64,000 nt of DNA from Runella sp. SP2 (GTDB taxonomy: Bacteria > Bacteroidota > Bacteroidia > Cytophagales > Spirosomataceae): positions 4,650,001 to 4,714,000 of the forward strand of contig NZ_CP031030.1 of NCBI RefSeq assembly GCF_003711225.1, read 5' to 3'. Each line of letters begins with the position of its first letter. Position 1 is the stretch's first letter. Of this stretch, positions 52,204-61,503 are shown piece after piece. The position numbers and the translations under genes are program-made. The notes beneath the pieces were generated by a model. That model saw nothing but the letters and a program-made list of their open reading frames with translations. It was not told the origin of the DNA and did no database searches.

Positions 52204-53301
52204 TTATTTTTTGCGCAATATTTCTTCCACTTCTTTCAAAATTCTCGAATCACCTCTCTTGACGATTTTAAGATTTTTGTCCAGCAAAAAGTACGTTGGA
52301 TAAAACGTGATATTCAACTGCTTCGCTAACGTTTTACGTCCCAGACGTAACTCCTCTATTTGCGTCCACCCAATGTCCTTTTTCTTGAGAAGCGCGCGAA
52401 GCTGCGCACTGGGCACTTCATTTTCTCCCGCAATCCCTATGATTTGAAGGCGTGACGCGTCAAAAGTCGTGTATAAGTTTTGTAACTCAGGTATCGCCTT
52501 GATGCACGGCCCGCACCAACTCCCCCAAAAATCCAGCAAAATGTAATCCGATTTTATTTCCGACAAGTTGACTTCTTTGTCCTCAATACTCCTCGTATTA
52601 AACGGCCGAATGCGAACCCCTTCGCCTACACTCTCTATTTTCTTGATTTCGTCCATAATCGCTTTGTGAAACGGATGGTTTCCCCAAGCAGCTGCGTACG
52701 CTTGCAGTTGCTCATTACATACACTTTTGGACCAAGCTCTCCATCGGCCTGCCAACAAATAAAAGTCTATAAAATTCCTGCGGGGCGTAAAAATGATGCT
52801 ATCCAACTGTTTGTTTAACTCTCCAACAGCTTGGCTAGACTTTAACATGAATTTTTCTGCCCCTAATGTGTCCCCAGCCGCTAGTAATTTATTGTACTCA
52901 ATTGTATTTGCTACCAATTTGTCGCGCACTGGCAATACCATATTTTTATCAAAATCATCCCATTCGGTTGTTAACGTGCTGCCTTTGACAGTAAACTTAC
53001 TGGATTCATCAAAGATCAATTCCACGTCGCGCTCCCAAACAAAATCTTTGAAGGTTTCTATTACGTTATTTGCAACAATTCTGTAAAACGTCAAAGGTGC
53101 ATTTTTGCGATTTAGCGTCGCTGTTCCTTTGGCAGCGATTGTGAGTGAGTCAAATGGTTGCATTGATTTGTATCCTCCCATTACTTCCACTTGAACCGTT
53201 ATAGGCTTCTCTGTTGTGTTTTGAATGGTGAGGTTTTGTGCGACGGCAGTTAGGCTACTCACAGCCCCCAATATGCCTACTAGAAATGACCAAAGCTTCA
53301 T
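52204..53301 (-). CDS. TlpA-type thioredoxin-like protein (CGPC active site)
   Basis: A 365-residue exported protein with a signal peptide (LWSFLVGILGAVSSLTAVAQ), an unassigned N-terminal beta domain, and a C-terminal thioredoxin domain with LLDFWGSWCGPCIKAIPEL at about 255-270 and a cis-Pro region (ITFYPTYFLLD). TlpA/ResA-type proteins reduce or isomerise disulfides in the periplasm. It lies 40 bp after the plug protein gene and 14 bp before the next TlpA gene, in one unit. Confidence 0.88.
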   Translation of the reverse strand: MKLWSFLVGILGAVSSLTAVAQNLTIQNTTEKPITVQVEVMGGYKSMQPFDSLTIAAKGTATLNRKNAPLTFYRIVANNVIETFKDFVWERDVELIFDESSKFTVKGSTLTTEWDDFDKNMVLPVRDKLVANTIEYNKLLAAGDTLGAEKFMLKSSQAVGELNKQLDSIIFTPRRNFIDFYLLAGRWRAWSKSVCNEQLQAYAAAWGNHPFHKAIMDEIKKIESVGEGVRIRPFNTRSIEDKEVNLSEIKSDYILLDFWGSWCGPCIKAIPELQNLYTTFDASRLQIIGIAGENEVPSAQLRALLKKKDIGWTQIEELRLGRKTLAKQLNITFYPTYFLLDKNLKIVKRGDSRILKEVEEILRKK

Positions 53302-53341
53302 CGTAACGTTTGTTTATGGATTTATAAACTAACTTTTGGTT

Positions 53342-55348
53342 TTAACGTACCCGAAGCTCATGCGTAAAAGGCTGATTTTCGAGCGTTAAGCCGTTGATGG
53401 TGACGTAATAGGTGACACCTCTGGGTAACAGAAAACGAACCAGCACTTCTCCTTCTTTCGACAACTCCGTGGTTGGCTGCCAATAAAACAGTTTTCCTTC
53501 GTTGACGGAGGCCGTAGGCGCAGCGGAGTGGCTCACCGCCCGCTTGGTCACGACATTGATAGCCCCATTTTTACCGCGCAACCCCAACAGTGGATTCGCG
53601 CGTTTGATGACTTCAATGCGTTCTACTTCGCTTACGGGAATGGCGCTGAGGCTTTGCAGGGTTCCGTACGGAATTCCATCCAACAAAAAAAGCGGTTCCT
53701 CTTCCCCCGACGATGTTGCCCGCAGGCTGTACCCTCCCCCTCGGATTCTCGCTCCTTTTCGGCTAAAACCGCCGTTGTCGGTTGTTTCAAAAATATCAAC
53801 CCCAGGTACTTTGCTTTGCAACGCCGTGATGACGTTCCCCGAAATAATGTCTCGGAGGTCTTTACTTTCCACCACGTAGTCTATTTTTCCCAACAAAGTT
53901 TGGGTAGCGCGTTTGTTTTGTTTGACCTTCACTTTTACCTCTTCCAACGTAATGGCGTTGTTGGGAGCGACGGCCACCGACGAAGTATCAGTAATGGCCA
54001 CGACTGGCAACGACGTATCGGCCGCGCTCGCTTGCAGGTCTTCAATAACCGCAATCGATACTTTTCCCTGCACGGGCGTTCCGTCCGTTTTTTTCACTTG
54101 GATGCGAAAAACCGTCGAATCTCCTTCAAACGAATGTTTGACCGATACCAGCGGTGCGGGGAGTGCCTCTAACGCACTCAAAATGGGGGCTTCGGCTTCC
54201 GTTTTGGGCAATAACAACTGCCAATTAGCGGATTCGGGCAGCGGCTCAGGGTCAAAGTCCAGCGGCAACAAATCGGCGACTCGCCCTTCGGCAATGTCGC
54301 CCGCCCATTCGCTGCTGTTAGCGTCAAAAAGCAAGCCCGAGGTTGTCACTTCGGCTTTGCCGCCTTTGATACGCAGCCACGACACGGGAAAAGGAGCATC
54401 TTGGTACGTCCCGATTCGCGCCACTTGGTTGACATTGAGCACTTCAATTTCATTCCGAATGTACAATTCCCTTGACATCGGAAACTTGCCCATTCGTACG
54501 GCCGCCGTATCGTTGAAAGGAAACAGACGCTTGCCCAACTGCGGGTTCAAATGCGTAAATGTGGTTTTTTCGTGGTAGGTAGGACTGACTTCATACACCA
54601 CAAACCCTTCTTGCTTGAGTTTGTTTTGGGCCAGTGCTTTCAGGAAGTGCCGCTCCGAGCCTTCATACGCCCGTTGGCGGTTTTCGGCGACTTTCTTTTG
54701 TTGTTTGGGGTCTGTCAATTTTATTTCTTCAAACCGCGCCAAGCCCGCAAAGCTACTGCGTATAGGTGAAACCGTTGCCCGTTGAAGTTCAAAATAGATA
54801 TTGTATCCCAACGCTTTGTTTTCGATGGCAATGGGCTGTTTGGCCGAAGCCGAAAACGTATTGCCGTCCCCATCAAAGTCAACGACCCAAGCGTTCAGAA
54901 TTTTGGTATGACGAACATTTTCACCCGTCCCGACAAACGCCTTCTCAAATTTTTTGTACTGCTTGAGCCACGTTTGGTCGCGCGTACCTTTAACGGCTAT
55001 TTCGGCGATGGTTTGTTGGGAAGGAACCAGCGAAATGGGAAACAAAAGCGTGTCTCGTTGGCTGTAAGTAATTTTCTGGCGAAAAGTAGTGTAACCCAAC
55101 AGCGAAACCACGACTTCTACGCTACCACCGCGCAGGTGTTGAAAGACGTTTTTTAGGGTATATTTCCCCAGCGTATCGGTTTCGGTGGCTTTGGAGGTAT
55201 TGCTAATAAACACAACCGCAAAAGGAACAGGCGCCGAGGTGTGGGCATCTATTACCTTACCGACCAACACCTGTGCTTGGACCGCCGTTTTGACGAAGAT
55301 ACCCAACAGTAAACCGACGATAAACTTTCTTGTCCCGAATTTGAGCAT
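53342..55348 (-). CDS. plug-only TonB-receptor-like protein without barrel
   Basis: A 668-residue exported protein. Domain order: signal peptide, CarboxypepD_reg-like sandwich (GKVIDAHTSAPVPFAVVFI, KYTLKNVFQHL), a central region of about 400 residues of unknown type, then a TonB plug-like domain at about 525-625 (LQSKVPGVDIFETTD, RIRGGGYSLRAT, EPLFLLDGIPYG, EVERIEVIKRANPLLG, KNGAINVVTKRA). The protein ends about 50 residues later, so the 22-strand barrel of a receptor is missing. It lies between HlyD and the TlpA genes and probably acts with the exporter at the envelope. Confidence 0.8.
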   Translation of the reverse strand: MLKFGTRKFIVGLLLGIFVKTAVQAQVLVGKVIDAHTSAPVPFAVVFISNTSKATETDTLGKYTLKNVFQHLRGGSVEVVVSLLGYTTFRQKITYSQRDTLLFPISLVPSQQTIAEIAVKGTRDQTWLKQYKKFEKAFVGTGENVRHTKILNAWVVDFDGDGNTFSASAKQPIAIENKALGYNIYFELQRATVSPIRSSFAGLARFEEIKLTDPKQQKKVAENRQRAYEGSERHFLKALAQNKLKQEGFVVYEVSPTYHEKTTFTHLNPQLGKRLFPFNDTAAVRMGKFPMSRELYIRNEIEVLNVNQVARIGTYQDAPFPVSWLRIKGGKAEVTTSGLLFDANSSEWAGDIAEGRVADLLPLDFDPEPLPESANWQLLLPKTEAEAPILSALEALPAPLVSVKHSFEGDSTVFRIQVKKTDGTPVQGKVSIAVIEDLQASAADTSLPVVAITDTSSVAVAPNNAITLEEVKVKVKQNKRATQTLLGKIDYVVESKDLRDIISGNVITALQSKVPGVDIFETTDNGGFSRKGARIRGGGYSLRATSSGEEEPLFLLDGIPYGTLQSLSAIPVSEVERIEVIKRANPLLGLRGKNGAINVVTKRAVSHSAAPTASVNEGKLFYWQPTTELSKEGEVLVRFLLPRGVTYYVTINGLTLENQPFTHELRVR

Positions 55349-55440
55349 ACGATTTGGGCGAATAGTGCCATTATTCCAAGAAAGTTAGTGAATTATGCAG
55401 TAACTAGCAACTGTTTTTTTATTCGGTTCAGACTCCCCTA

Positions 55441-56763
55441 TTATTTCCACAACTTTCTTACTTCGTACAGCATTCGTTCGGCCACGCTCACATCGTCCGT
55501 CACTATCTCTGCCGTGGCATTCAAGCCATTTTTAAACGGGAGCATTTTGTGCGTAGAGGTCTGTAAACCTTTGGGCAAAACGACAAAGGCCAGAAAGGTA
55601 CTGTCGGACGAAGGCACTGATGCAATGGTTTGAAGCTGACCCGCAACTACGCCAAATTGCTCAAACGGATAACTCTGAAATTTGATGATGACTCGTTGTC
55701 CTACTTTTACTTTCCCCCCATTTTGTTGAGGAATTTTCACTTCCCCCACGGCGTTATTTTGAGGGTTTCCTACGTAAAAAAGCACATCTTCGGCTTTTAC
55801 TAGCTGCGTTTCTTGCCAAAGTGACGTAAAATAAACCTGTCCATTTTTAGGAGCAATCAGTAAGTAACGTACTTTCCAGGCCATCAGCGAAGCGCGTAAC
55901 GTATGCAAGGCTTGGCTGCACTTTACTTTTTGGTCATTGGCTTGTTTTTCAAGCTCTGCCATTTCCTTTTGTTTTTGAAGTTGAGCCGTTCCATTGGTCG
56001 TTATGTTCATTTCTAACTGCTTCAACGGCATCTTTTTATTCAGGTAATTACGTTCTTCTCGGTTCATTTCCACGGCTGCAATCACCCGTTCTTGAAAAAG
56101 TTGTTGGTGCATTTTAAATTCTTTTTCCACCAATGCAAATTCTTCTCGCTGTATTTCTAATTGGGCTTTGAGGTGTTCGTGATTCTGCCGTAAATCTGCT
56201 AATTCTTGCCTTAAAAAGTCCTGTTTTTTAGCCAGATACCCATTGGCAAAAAGCGTAGAGGTTTCATTGAATTGCTGGATAAACGCTTGGTAATCGGCCT
56301 GTAGCTCGCCCAATTGTTCAAAGTCACTATTTCCCACCACCGACAGCAAGTCAAAGCGGTTTGTATTCACCCACTTTGCGATGGTTTCAAGTTGTTTTTC
56401 CAAAGCTGCTACCTGCTGCGGCGAAGCCGTACTTTCCACGTATCCCAATAATTGTCCCTCGCGTACTTGCTCATGCTCGCGAACGCTTAATTTGACTAAC
56501 CGTCCGTTGGTTCGGGCTACTACGGGCGAGGGGGCATTGTCGGACGTAAGGCGAAATCGAGCGGTGACTATTTCAGGGTACTGAATGACCCACGCCAACA
56601 CCATCACTCCCGCTAAAATCAATAAAAACAACGAATTTCCCCACTGTACTATCCAGGGAGGTTGATGACCTAACACTTCCTGCAAGTCTTCGTTACGAAG
56701 TTCTTCAAACAAAGCAGCTCCTTCGGGGCGGTCGGTGAATAAGTCGTTTTCTTCCTTTGTCAT
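55441..56763 (-). CDS. HlyD-family membrane fusion protein
   Basis: A 440-residue adaptor that links an ABC exporter to an outer-membrane channel. One membrane helix is near 45-63 (NSLFLLILAGVMVLAWVIQY). It is followed by a lipoyl-type half (VREHEQVREGQLLGYVES), a long coiled coil of about 200 residues, and the other half (LLIAPKNGQVYFTSLWQETQ). It starts 45 bp after the C39 ABC exporter gene, so the pair is a typical peptide export unit. No TolC-like gene is present in the window. Confidence 0.9.
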   Translation of the reverse strand: MTKEENDLFTDRPEGAALFEELRNEDLQEVLGHQPPWIVQWGNSLFLLILAGVMVLAWVIQYPEIVTARFRLTSDNAPSPVVARTNGRLVKLSVREHEQVREGQLLGYVESTASPQQVAALEKQLETIAKWVNTNRFDLLSVVGNSDFEQLGELQADYQAFIQQFNETSTLFANGYLAKKQDFLRQELADLRQNHEHLKAQLEIQREEFALVEKEFKMHQQLFQERVIAAVEMNREERNYLNKKMPLKQLEMNITTNGTAQLQKQKEMAELEKQANDQKVKCSQALHTLRASLMAWKVRYLLIAPKNGQVYFTSLWQETQLVKAEDVLFYVGNPQNNAVGEVKIPQQNGGKVKVGQRVIIKFQSYPFEQFGVVAGQLQTIASVPSSDSTFLAFVVLPKGLQTSTHKMLPFKNGLNATAEIVTDDVSVAERMLYEVRKLWK

Positions 56764-56808
56764 TATTTTGTCATTTCGTAGAAATCCAGTCCCTCCCTAT
56801 CTGATGGC

Positions 56809-59115
56809 TCATAACTCCAACTGATTTTTCACCAATTGATAATAATCACCTTGCCTGCGTGTTAATTCGGCGTGAGTCCCTATTTCGGTGATTTCCCCTT
56901 TGTCCAGTACGACGATTTGGTCCGCATTTCTGACCGTACTTAGTCGATGCGCTACCACAACAACCGTTCGCCCTTTAAAGAACTCGCTCAGGTTTTCTAC
57001 AATAATGGCTTCATTGTGCGCATCCAAAGCGTTGGTGGCTTCATCAAAGAAAATGTATTGCGGGTCTTTGTAAACGGCTCGGGCAATGAGTAACCGTTGT
57101 TTTTGCCCTTGGCTCACACCAGTTCCCTCGGCTCCGATTTTAGTATGAAAACCCAGCGGCAAAGAGTCTATAAATTCCAAAATATTAGCTACTTCGGCTG
57201 CATGATAGAGTTTTTGGCGGTCAATGATTTCTACACCCACGGCAATGTTACGAGCGATGGTGTCTGAGAATATAAATCCATCCTGCATCACTACACCGCA
57301 TTGTTTACGCCAATGTTTGTGACTGATATTGTTTAATGCAACGCCTCCCACCCTGATTTGTCCTTTCGTAGGTTCATAAAACCGAAGCAATAATTTCAAC
57401 AAGGTTGTTTTCCCGCTGCCGCTCATCCCTACAATGGCAGTGGTTTTTCCTTCGGGGATAATCAGGTTGATGTCTCGCAGTACAGGTTCATTCCCCGCTC
57501 CTCGGTAGGTGAATGACACATTACGAAAGAACAGCCCCCTAACCCCCAATGGGGGAATAACTGTTCCCCCATTGGGGGTTAGGGGGTCCTCTTCATCCTT
57601 CAATTCATAGATTTCGTTCAATCGCTCCAAACTGATTTTGGCATCTTGCCCCGACTGTACGAGGCCGATAAGTTGTTGAAGCGGTGCGTTGACTTGGCCA
57701 ATTATGTATTGGACAGCCAACATTCCCCCCAATGTAAGCTGACCGTTGATAACCGCTTGTGCCGACAAAAACGTGATAAAAATACTTTTGCCTTCATTGA
57801 TAAGCAGTGCACCTGCTTGCTGCCACTGCGAAACCGCCAACCCTTTCATCCCGAGTTTGAACGACTGCGTTTGTAACTGTTCCCATTGCCAACGCATGGG
57901 TGTCTCCGCACCTGCCAAGCGGATTTCGTGCATTCCTTGAATCAGCTGTACCAATGTACTATTACTTTGAGCCGATACCCCAAAACGCTGATAATCCAAT
58001 TTTCGACGAACCTTCAAAAACAACACTACCCAGCCTGCGTATAGCAATGCAGCGAACATCAAAACCCCAAAAATGGTGAGATTATAAAAGGCCAATACCG
58101 ACCCAAACACCAATAAATTGAACAGAGAAAAGAGCGTATTGAGGGCTTGACCTGTTAAAAACTGCTCAATGCGCTGATGATCGCCGATGCGCTGCATGAT
58201 GTCGCCAAACTGCTTGGTATCGAAGAAAGACAGCGGCAAACGGGTGAGTTTGATGAGAAAATCGGAGAGCAGCGACAGATTGAGCCGCGTGCTGAGGTGC
58301 ATCAGCAACCAAGAACGTATAAACTCTACCGTTGTACGCCCCACGGTTAAGGCCAACTGCGCCAACAAAACCAACAGTACAAAGGAAGGATTACGCGTTT
58401 GTACGCCTACATCCACCACCGACTGCGTGAGAAAAGGAAAAATAAGCTGTAACAAGCTCGCCACCAACAGCCCTATAGCTAATTGCCCAATTAAACGACG
58501 ATGCTCAAGAAGATAATCCCAAATACGGCCAGCCCCCAAAGCAGCCCCTCGCGGCGTACCGTCCTTACCCCCAATGGGGGAATTATTTTTCCCTTTATCC
58601 TCACTATATTCCATTCCCCCATTGGGGGCAAGGGGGCTTGGCTCTAACAACAACGCCACGCCCATCTTTTGGCCATTGACAATGGTGGTAGCCCAGTGTT
58701 TTTCAAACTCTTCGCGGGTGTAGGTGATGAGGCCACGGGCAGGGTCAGCGACTTGAACCCCACCACCCGACCTCCTCCCCAGTAGGGAGGAGGAGAAAAA
58801 AGCCCTCCCAACAGGGGAGGGTTGGGGTGGGGTTATTACCACAAAATGATTCTGAGACCAGTGTACAATGCACGGAAGAGGGGCTTCTTGGAGGAGTTTA
58901 TCTAACGAGACTTTGACAGCGATGGTGCGAAAACCGATACTCTCCGCCGCCTCCGCAATACCGAGTAGATTGACCCCATCTTTGCCGATTTGCGTAAGTT
59001 CCCGTAACTCCTGCGCCGAATAGCTTCGCCCGTAGTACTTAGCTACCATGCGCAAGCAGGTAGGGCCGCAATCCATGGCGTCGTGTTGGCGGTAGAGGGG
59101 AAATTTTCTGGACAT
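56809..59115 (-). CDS. C39-peptidase ABC exporter with three in-frame inserts
   Basis: A 768-residue PCAT-type exporter, which cuts double-glycine leaders and exports the peptide. C39 domain: Gln10, Cys16 in DCGPTCL, His90 in QNHFVVI, Asp124 in VADPARG. A six-helix transporter domain follows, then the ATPase domain: Walker A GMSGSGKTT, signature VSQGQKQR, Walker B YIFFDEAT. Three G/C-rich palindromic stretches add residues at about 95-121, 160-187 and just before the ATPase domain (DPLTPNGGTVIPPLGVRGL). The frame stays open through all. The gene has a dead copy at 61504-62019. Confidence 0.92.
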   Translation of the reverse strand: MSRKFPLYRQHDAMDCGPTCLRMVAKYYGRSYSAQELRELTQIGKDGVNLLGIAEAAESIGFRTIAVKVSLDKLLQEAPLPCIVHWSQNHFVVITPPQPSPVGRAFFSSSLLGRRSGGGVQVADPARGLITYTREEFEKHWATTIVNGQKMGVALLLEPSPLAPNGGMEYSEDKGKNNSPIGGKDGTPRGAALGAGRIWDYLLEHRRLIGQLAIGLLVASLLQLIFPFLTQSVVDVGVQTRNPSFVLLVLLAQLALTVGRTTVEFIRSWLLMHLSTRLNLSLLSDFLIKLTRLPLSFFDTKQFGDIMQRIGDHQRIEQFLTGQALNTLFSLFNLLVFGSVLAFYNLTIFGVLMFAALLYAGWVVLFLKVRRKLDYQRFGVSAQSNSTLVQLIQGMHEIRLAGAETPMRWQWEQLQTQSFKLGMKGLAVSQWQQAGALLINEGKSIFITFLSAQAVINGQLTLGGMLAVQYIIGQVNAPLQQLIGLVQSGQDAKISLERLNEIYELKDEEDPLTPNGGTVIPPLGVRGLFFRNVSFTYRGAGNEPVLRDINLIIPEGKTTAIVGMSGSGKTTLLKLLLRFYEPTKGQIRVGGVALNNISHKHWRKQCGVVMQDGFIFSDTIARNIAVGVEIIDRQKLYHAAEVANILEFIDSLPLGFHTKIGAEGTGVSQGQKQRLLIARAVYKDPQYIFFDEATNALDAHNEAIIVENLSEFFKGRTVVVVAHRLSTVRNADQIVVLDKGEITEIGTHAELTRRQGDYYQLVKNQLEL
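57533..57588. repeat. in-frame palindromic element, exporter copy 1
   Basis: Arms at 57535-57557 and 57564-57586 form a near-perfect palindrome with the same core as the kdpA element; one base differs over 52 nt. It encodes the linker before the ATPase domain. Confidence 0.88.
58563..58633. repeat. in-frame palindromic element, exporter copy 2
   Basis: Arms of 21 nt (CCTTACCCCCAATGGGGGAA..) at 58563-58583 and 58613-58633 pair with one wobble around a 29-nt loop. It shares the ACCCCCAATGGGGG core with the kdpA element and encodes part of the loop after the C39 domain. Confidence 0.8.
58756..58834. repeat. in-frame double-hairpin element, exporter copy 3
   Basis: An outer stem (AACCCCACC / GGTGGGGTT) encloses two hairpins: CCTCCTCCC-N5-GGGAGGAGG and CCCTCCC-N5-GGGAGGG. 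It is a different family from the other elements. It sits in the C39 domain between the catalytic His and Asp. Confidence 0.8.
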
Positions 59116-59147
59116 AGAACACCTATTTATCGAGGATACTTATGGCA

Positions 59148-59558
59148 TTATTGTGCCTCAAATCGCGACTCAATACCACGTATTAATTGCGTTGATGAAA
59201 TACCCTGAGTATAAGGTAGGTATTTCAGAATTCCTCTTTCTATCGCAATTTTATAATGAAAAAGTGTTTGATCATCGTTAAAATCATCTCCATGAACCAC
59301 CAAATCTATTTGATATTCATCTATCATTTCACGAGTAACCATCCCTACTCCTTCAATGACCCTCTCCACATATCTACATGCCCTTACTACCTCATACCTA
59401 GTTTGTTGAGGAATGTATGGTCTTCTTTTGTAGGATGCGACGAAGTCATCATCATGAATACCTACAATTACTTTTCCATAAGAGGCTGCTCTTTTTAATA
59501 AATTAATATGGCCTTCATGAAACAAATCGAAGGCGCCATCTACATATATAAATCCCAT
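59148..59558 (-). CDS. glycerol-3-phosphate cytidylyltransferase-like nucleotidyltransferase
   Basis: A 136-residue nucleotidyltransferase of the GCT/CCT type. The HxGH-type motif is seen as GAFDLFHEGHINLLKRA near residues 8-24, then GIHDDDFV, and a late SSTQLIRGI that fits the ISSTxI(R) motif. Members make CDP-glycerol, CDP-ethanolamine or CDP-choline. I start at ATG 59558 (MGFIYVDGAFD). It lies between LicD and the exporter gene, which suggests a CDP-alcohol donor for LicD-type transfer. Confidence 0.88.
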   Translation of the reverse strand: MGFIYVDGAFDLFHEGHINLLKRAASYGKVIVGIHDDDFVASYKRRPYIPQQTRYEVVRACRYVERVIEGVGMVTREMIDEYQIDLVVHGDDFNDDQTLFHYKIAIERGILKYLPYTQGISSTQLIRGIESRFEAQ

Positions 59559-59609
59559 GGTATATAAAGAGTTTTTAGTAAAAAATGAACTTAGTGTTTG
59601 GCTTATCAA

Positions 59610-60338
59610 TTAAATATATTTCACAAATTTACCATTTGCATCCACCTTTATGCCCACTTTTAGAGGCTTGAAACTAGGCCGTTCCAATCGGTGCGACCAA
59701 GGGAATACTTGGATTTCTTTTCGCCAATTTTTATAATGCCTGTCCAAACATAGAAGTGAATTGTGAGGGATACCAAACTTGGCTCCTTCAAAAACCACTT
59801 CTTTTGTTGGATAGTAATCAGGAACTGGGTGTCGTACTTCTCCAGAAAAATTTATCCACTTTTCGTTATCAATTGTATAAAGCCATATATCTACAAAGGG
59901 AAATGTATGCAAATGCCCTCCTATAGGTTCCCCCTGCTTTGTCCAAAATTTAAGGTACTTTATACCCGTGTTAGCATAGAAAAATTCATCAAATAATAGG
60001 GAACCTTCTTGCTCTACAGCCTTAAGAAAGTTAGGAACGTCAGCACTATGAATAGCTAAATCAGCATCATCGTCCCAAGGCATTATCCCATTATGTCTGA
60101 TATATCCCAGAAGGCTTCCATAACTTAACTCTAATTTAATATTGGCTTGTAATCCAACAGTAGAAAGGGTTAATAATATTTTTTGTACTCTATTTTTAGT
60201 AATTTCTGTCCATGAATTACAAGAATCAACTTCTTGAATCAATCTTTTTCTATTAGCATCGTAAATACTCTCTTTTACTAATTGATTGGATTTAGATAAA
60301 AATTTACTAAAAAATGTCAAAATTGTATATTTGCACAT
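59610..60338 (-). CDS. LicD-family phosphotransferase
   Basis: A 242-residue LicD-like protein with the core LELSYGSLLGYIRHNG and MPWDDDADLAIH, then GGHLHTFPFVDIWLY. LicD proteins transfer phosphocholine or similar groups from CDP-donors to glycans or lipids. The neighbouring cytidylyltransferase starts 51 bp downstream, so a phospho-alcohol decoration step is likely. Start at ATG 60338 is uncertain because little lies upstream to compare. Confidence 0.85.
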   Translation of the reverse strand: MCKYTILTFFSKFLSKSNQLVKESIYDANRKRLIQEVDSCNSWTEITKNRVQKILLTLSTVGLQANIKLELSYGSLLGYIRHNGIMPWDDDADLAIHSADVPNFLKAVEQEGSLLFDEFFYANTGIKYLKFWTKQGEPIGGHLHTFPFVDIWLYTIDNEKWINFSGEVRHPVPDYYPTKEVVFEGAKFGIPHNSLLCLDRHYKNWRKEIQVFPWSHRLERPSFKPLKVGIKVDANGKFVKYI

Positions 60339-60779
60339 CGATATTTTAAGAATTTATGGTTATCTATCGTACTTTGTGAAATCACACAGAAACAGCTAAA
60401 ACTCTCAATCTAATGCTTTTAAAATTAGGCATATTAAAAGCAAGATCCCCAACACTACGCATAAGTTATTAAGTCTCGCCATGATATCAACAGAAAAATT
60501 ATTGAGTACATAGTTAACTACATATTGTTTTGTTTTAGCGAACACTTTGAAAGCTATCAAAGGCTATAATACTCATTTCTAATAAGTCTTGAGTTCGCTT
60601 CTCAGTGGCTAAAAATGTTTGCATCACACACAAGTTATTATTCAATATATGATGAAAATTTTTCTATCCTAATAGATTTCGATTCCATTATCACTCCAAA
60701 TAAGTGAGTATGTTTGAAGGCTAAAGCCAATTCATTTAACCCTGAATCAGAAAACGTATGATACTTTTTATAAATTATC
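60339..60779. other. A/T-rich stretch without a recognisable gene
   Basis: About 440 bp with stops in all frames. I see no RNA gene, clear promoter or repeat. It lies between LicD and the transposase remnant and may be more decayed mobile-element DNA. Confidence 0.5.
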
Positions 60780-61440
60780 AATTTTAGTTTTTAAAGTGAG
60801 TATTTTCTTAGGATTATATAGGCACCCCAATAATCATAAGTTACATTGGCAATTTGGGCAAAAATTCAACTAATATCTTTTACTATTAAGAAGCAAATCC
60901 ACAATGATACCTCTGTCTAAGTCGGTCAAGATGAGTAAAAAGTCTTTTTTACCCTTGCGATGACTGTGTTCATCTATGCCTAAGAGTCGAGGTTGGGCAT
61001 ATCGTGCAGGCAAATCAATGTTTTTTTGCATTGTGTCAACACTGCGCGTTTTACCGTCTTGGGGCTTACATCCACGATAGCAGCTACTTTTGTATAACTT
61101 TGTTTGCGTGCCAAACAAAACATATAGTTGCTCTAATGATTAGTAAATTCTTTGTCCAAATCAGCGCAATGTAAACTTTCACTATAGTAACGATGACAAT
61201 TAACACAATAAAACTGTCTCATTTTTACCAATAAATGTACGTGGCGAACACCCATATTAAACTCTGTAAGAGTACGTTCATAATATTGATATGAGTAGAA
61301 TCTTGACCACAAACAGGGTAGGGTGAACTAGAAGTATTCACTTCACGAGATACAGGGATTAATTTATCCCCAATAGTTACATCAGTTATTGTGACTGATG
61401 ACAAATTGAGTAATTGCTCCTACATTTCAACTTTGTCCAT
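60780..61440 (-). pseudogene. decayed ISL3-family transposase
   Basis: Parts of an ISL3 transposase are readable in several frames: zinc-finger parts (CPVCGQDSTHIN; RQFYCVNCHRYYSESLHCADL), an HTH (ARKQSYTKVAAIVDVSPKTVKRA), and the first catalytic block (LLGIDEHSHRKGKKDFLLIL). A later block (QIANVTYDYWGAYI) runs to about 60787. The start at 61440 is followed by TAG at codon 7, with further stops and frameshifts. The upstream end near 61488 has GGTTACCTGACAG, which may be an end of the element. The C-terminal part is lost. Confidence 0.8.
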
Positions 61441-61503
61441 CTACAACTTTACCGTTTTTATCCTACTATCACAAAAAACTGTCAGGTAACCTTTTTTCTT
61501 TTA

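Noticed and set aside
60320-60333. TATATTTG-type promoter on the plus strand
   Set aside because: No plus-strand gene follows; the match is in A/T-rich coding sequence of licD and is expected by chance.
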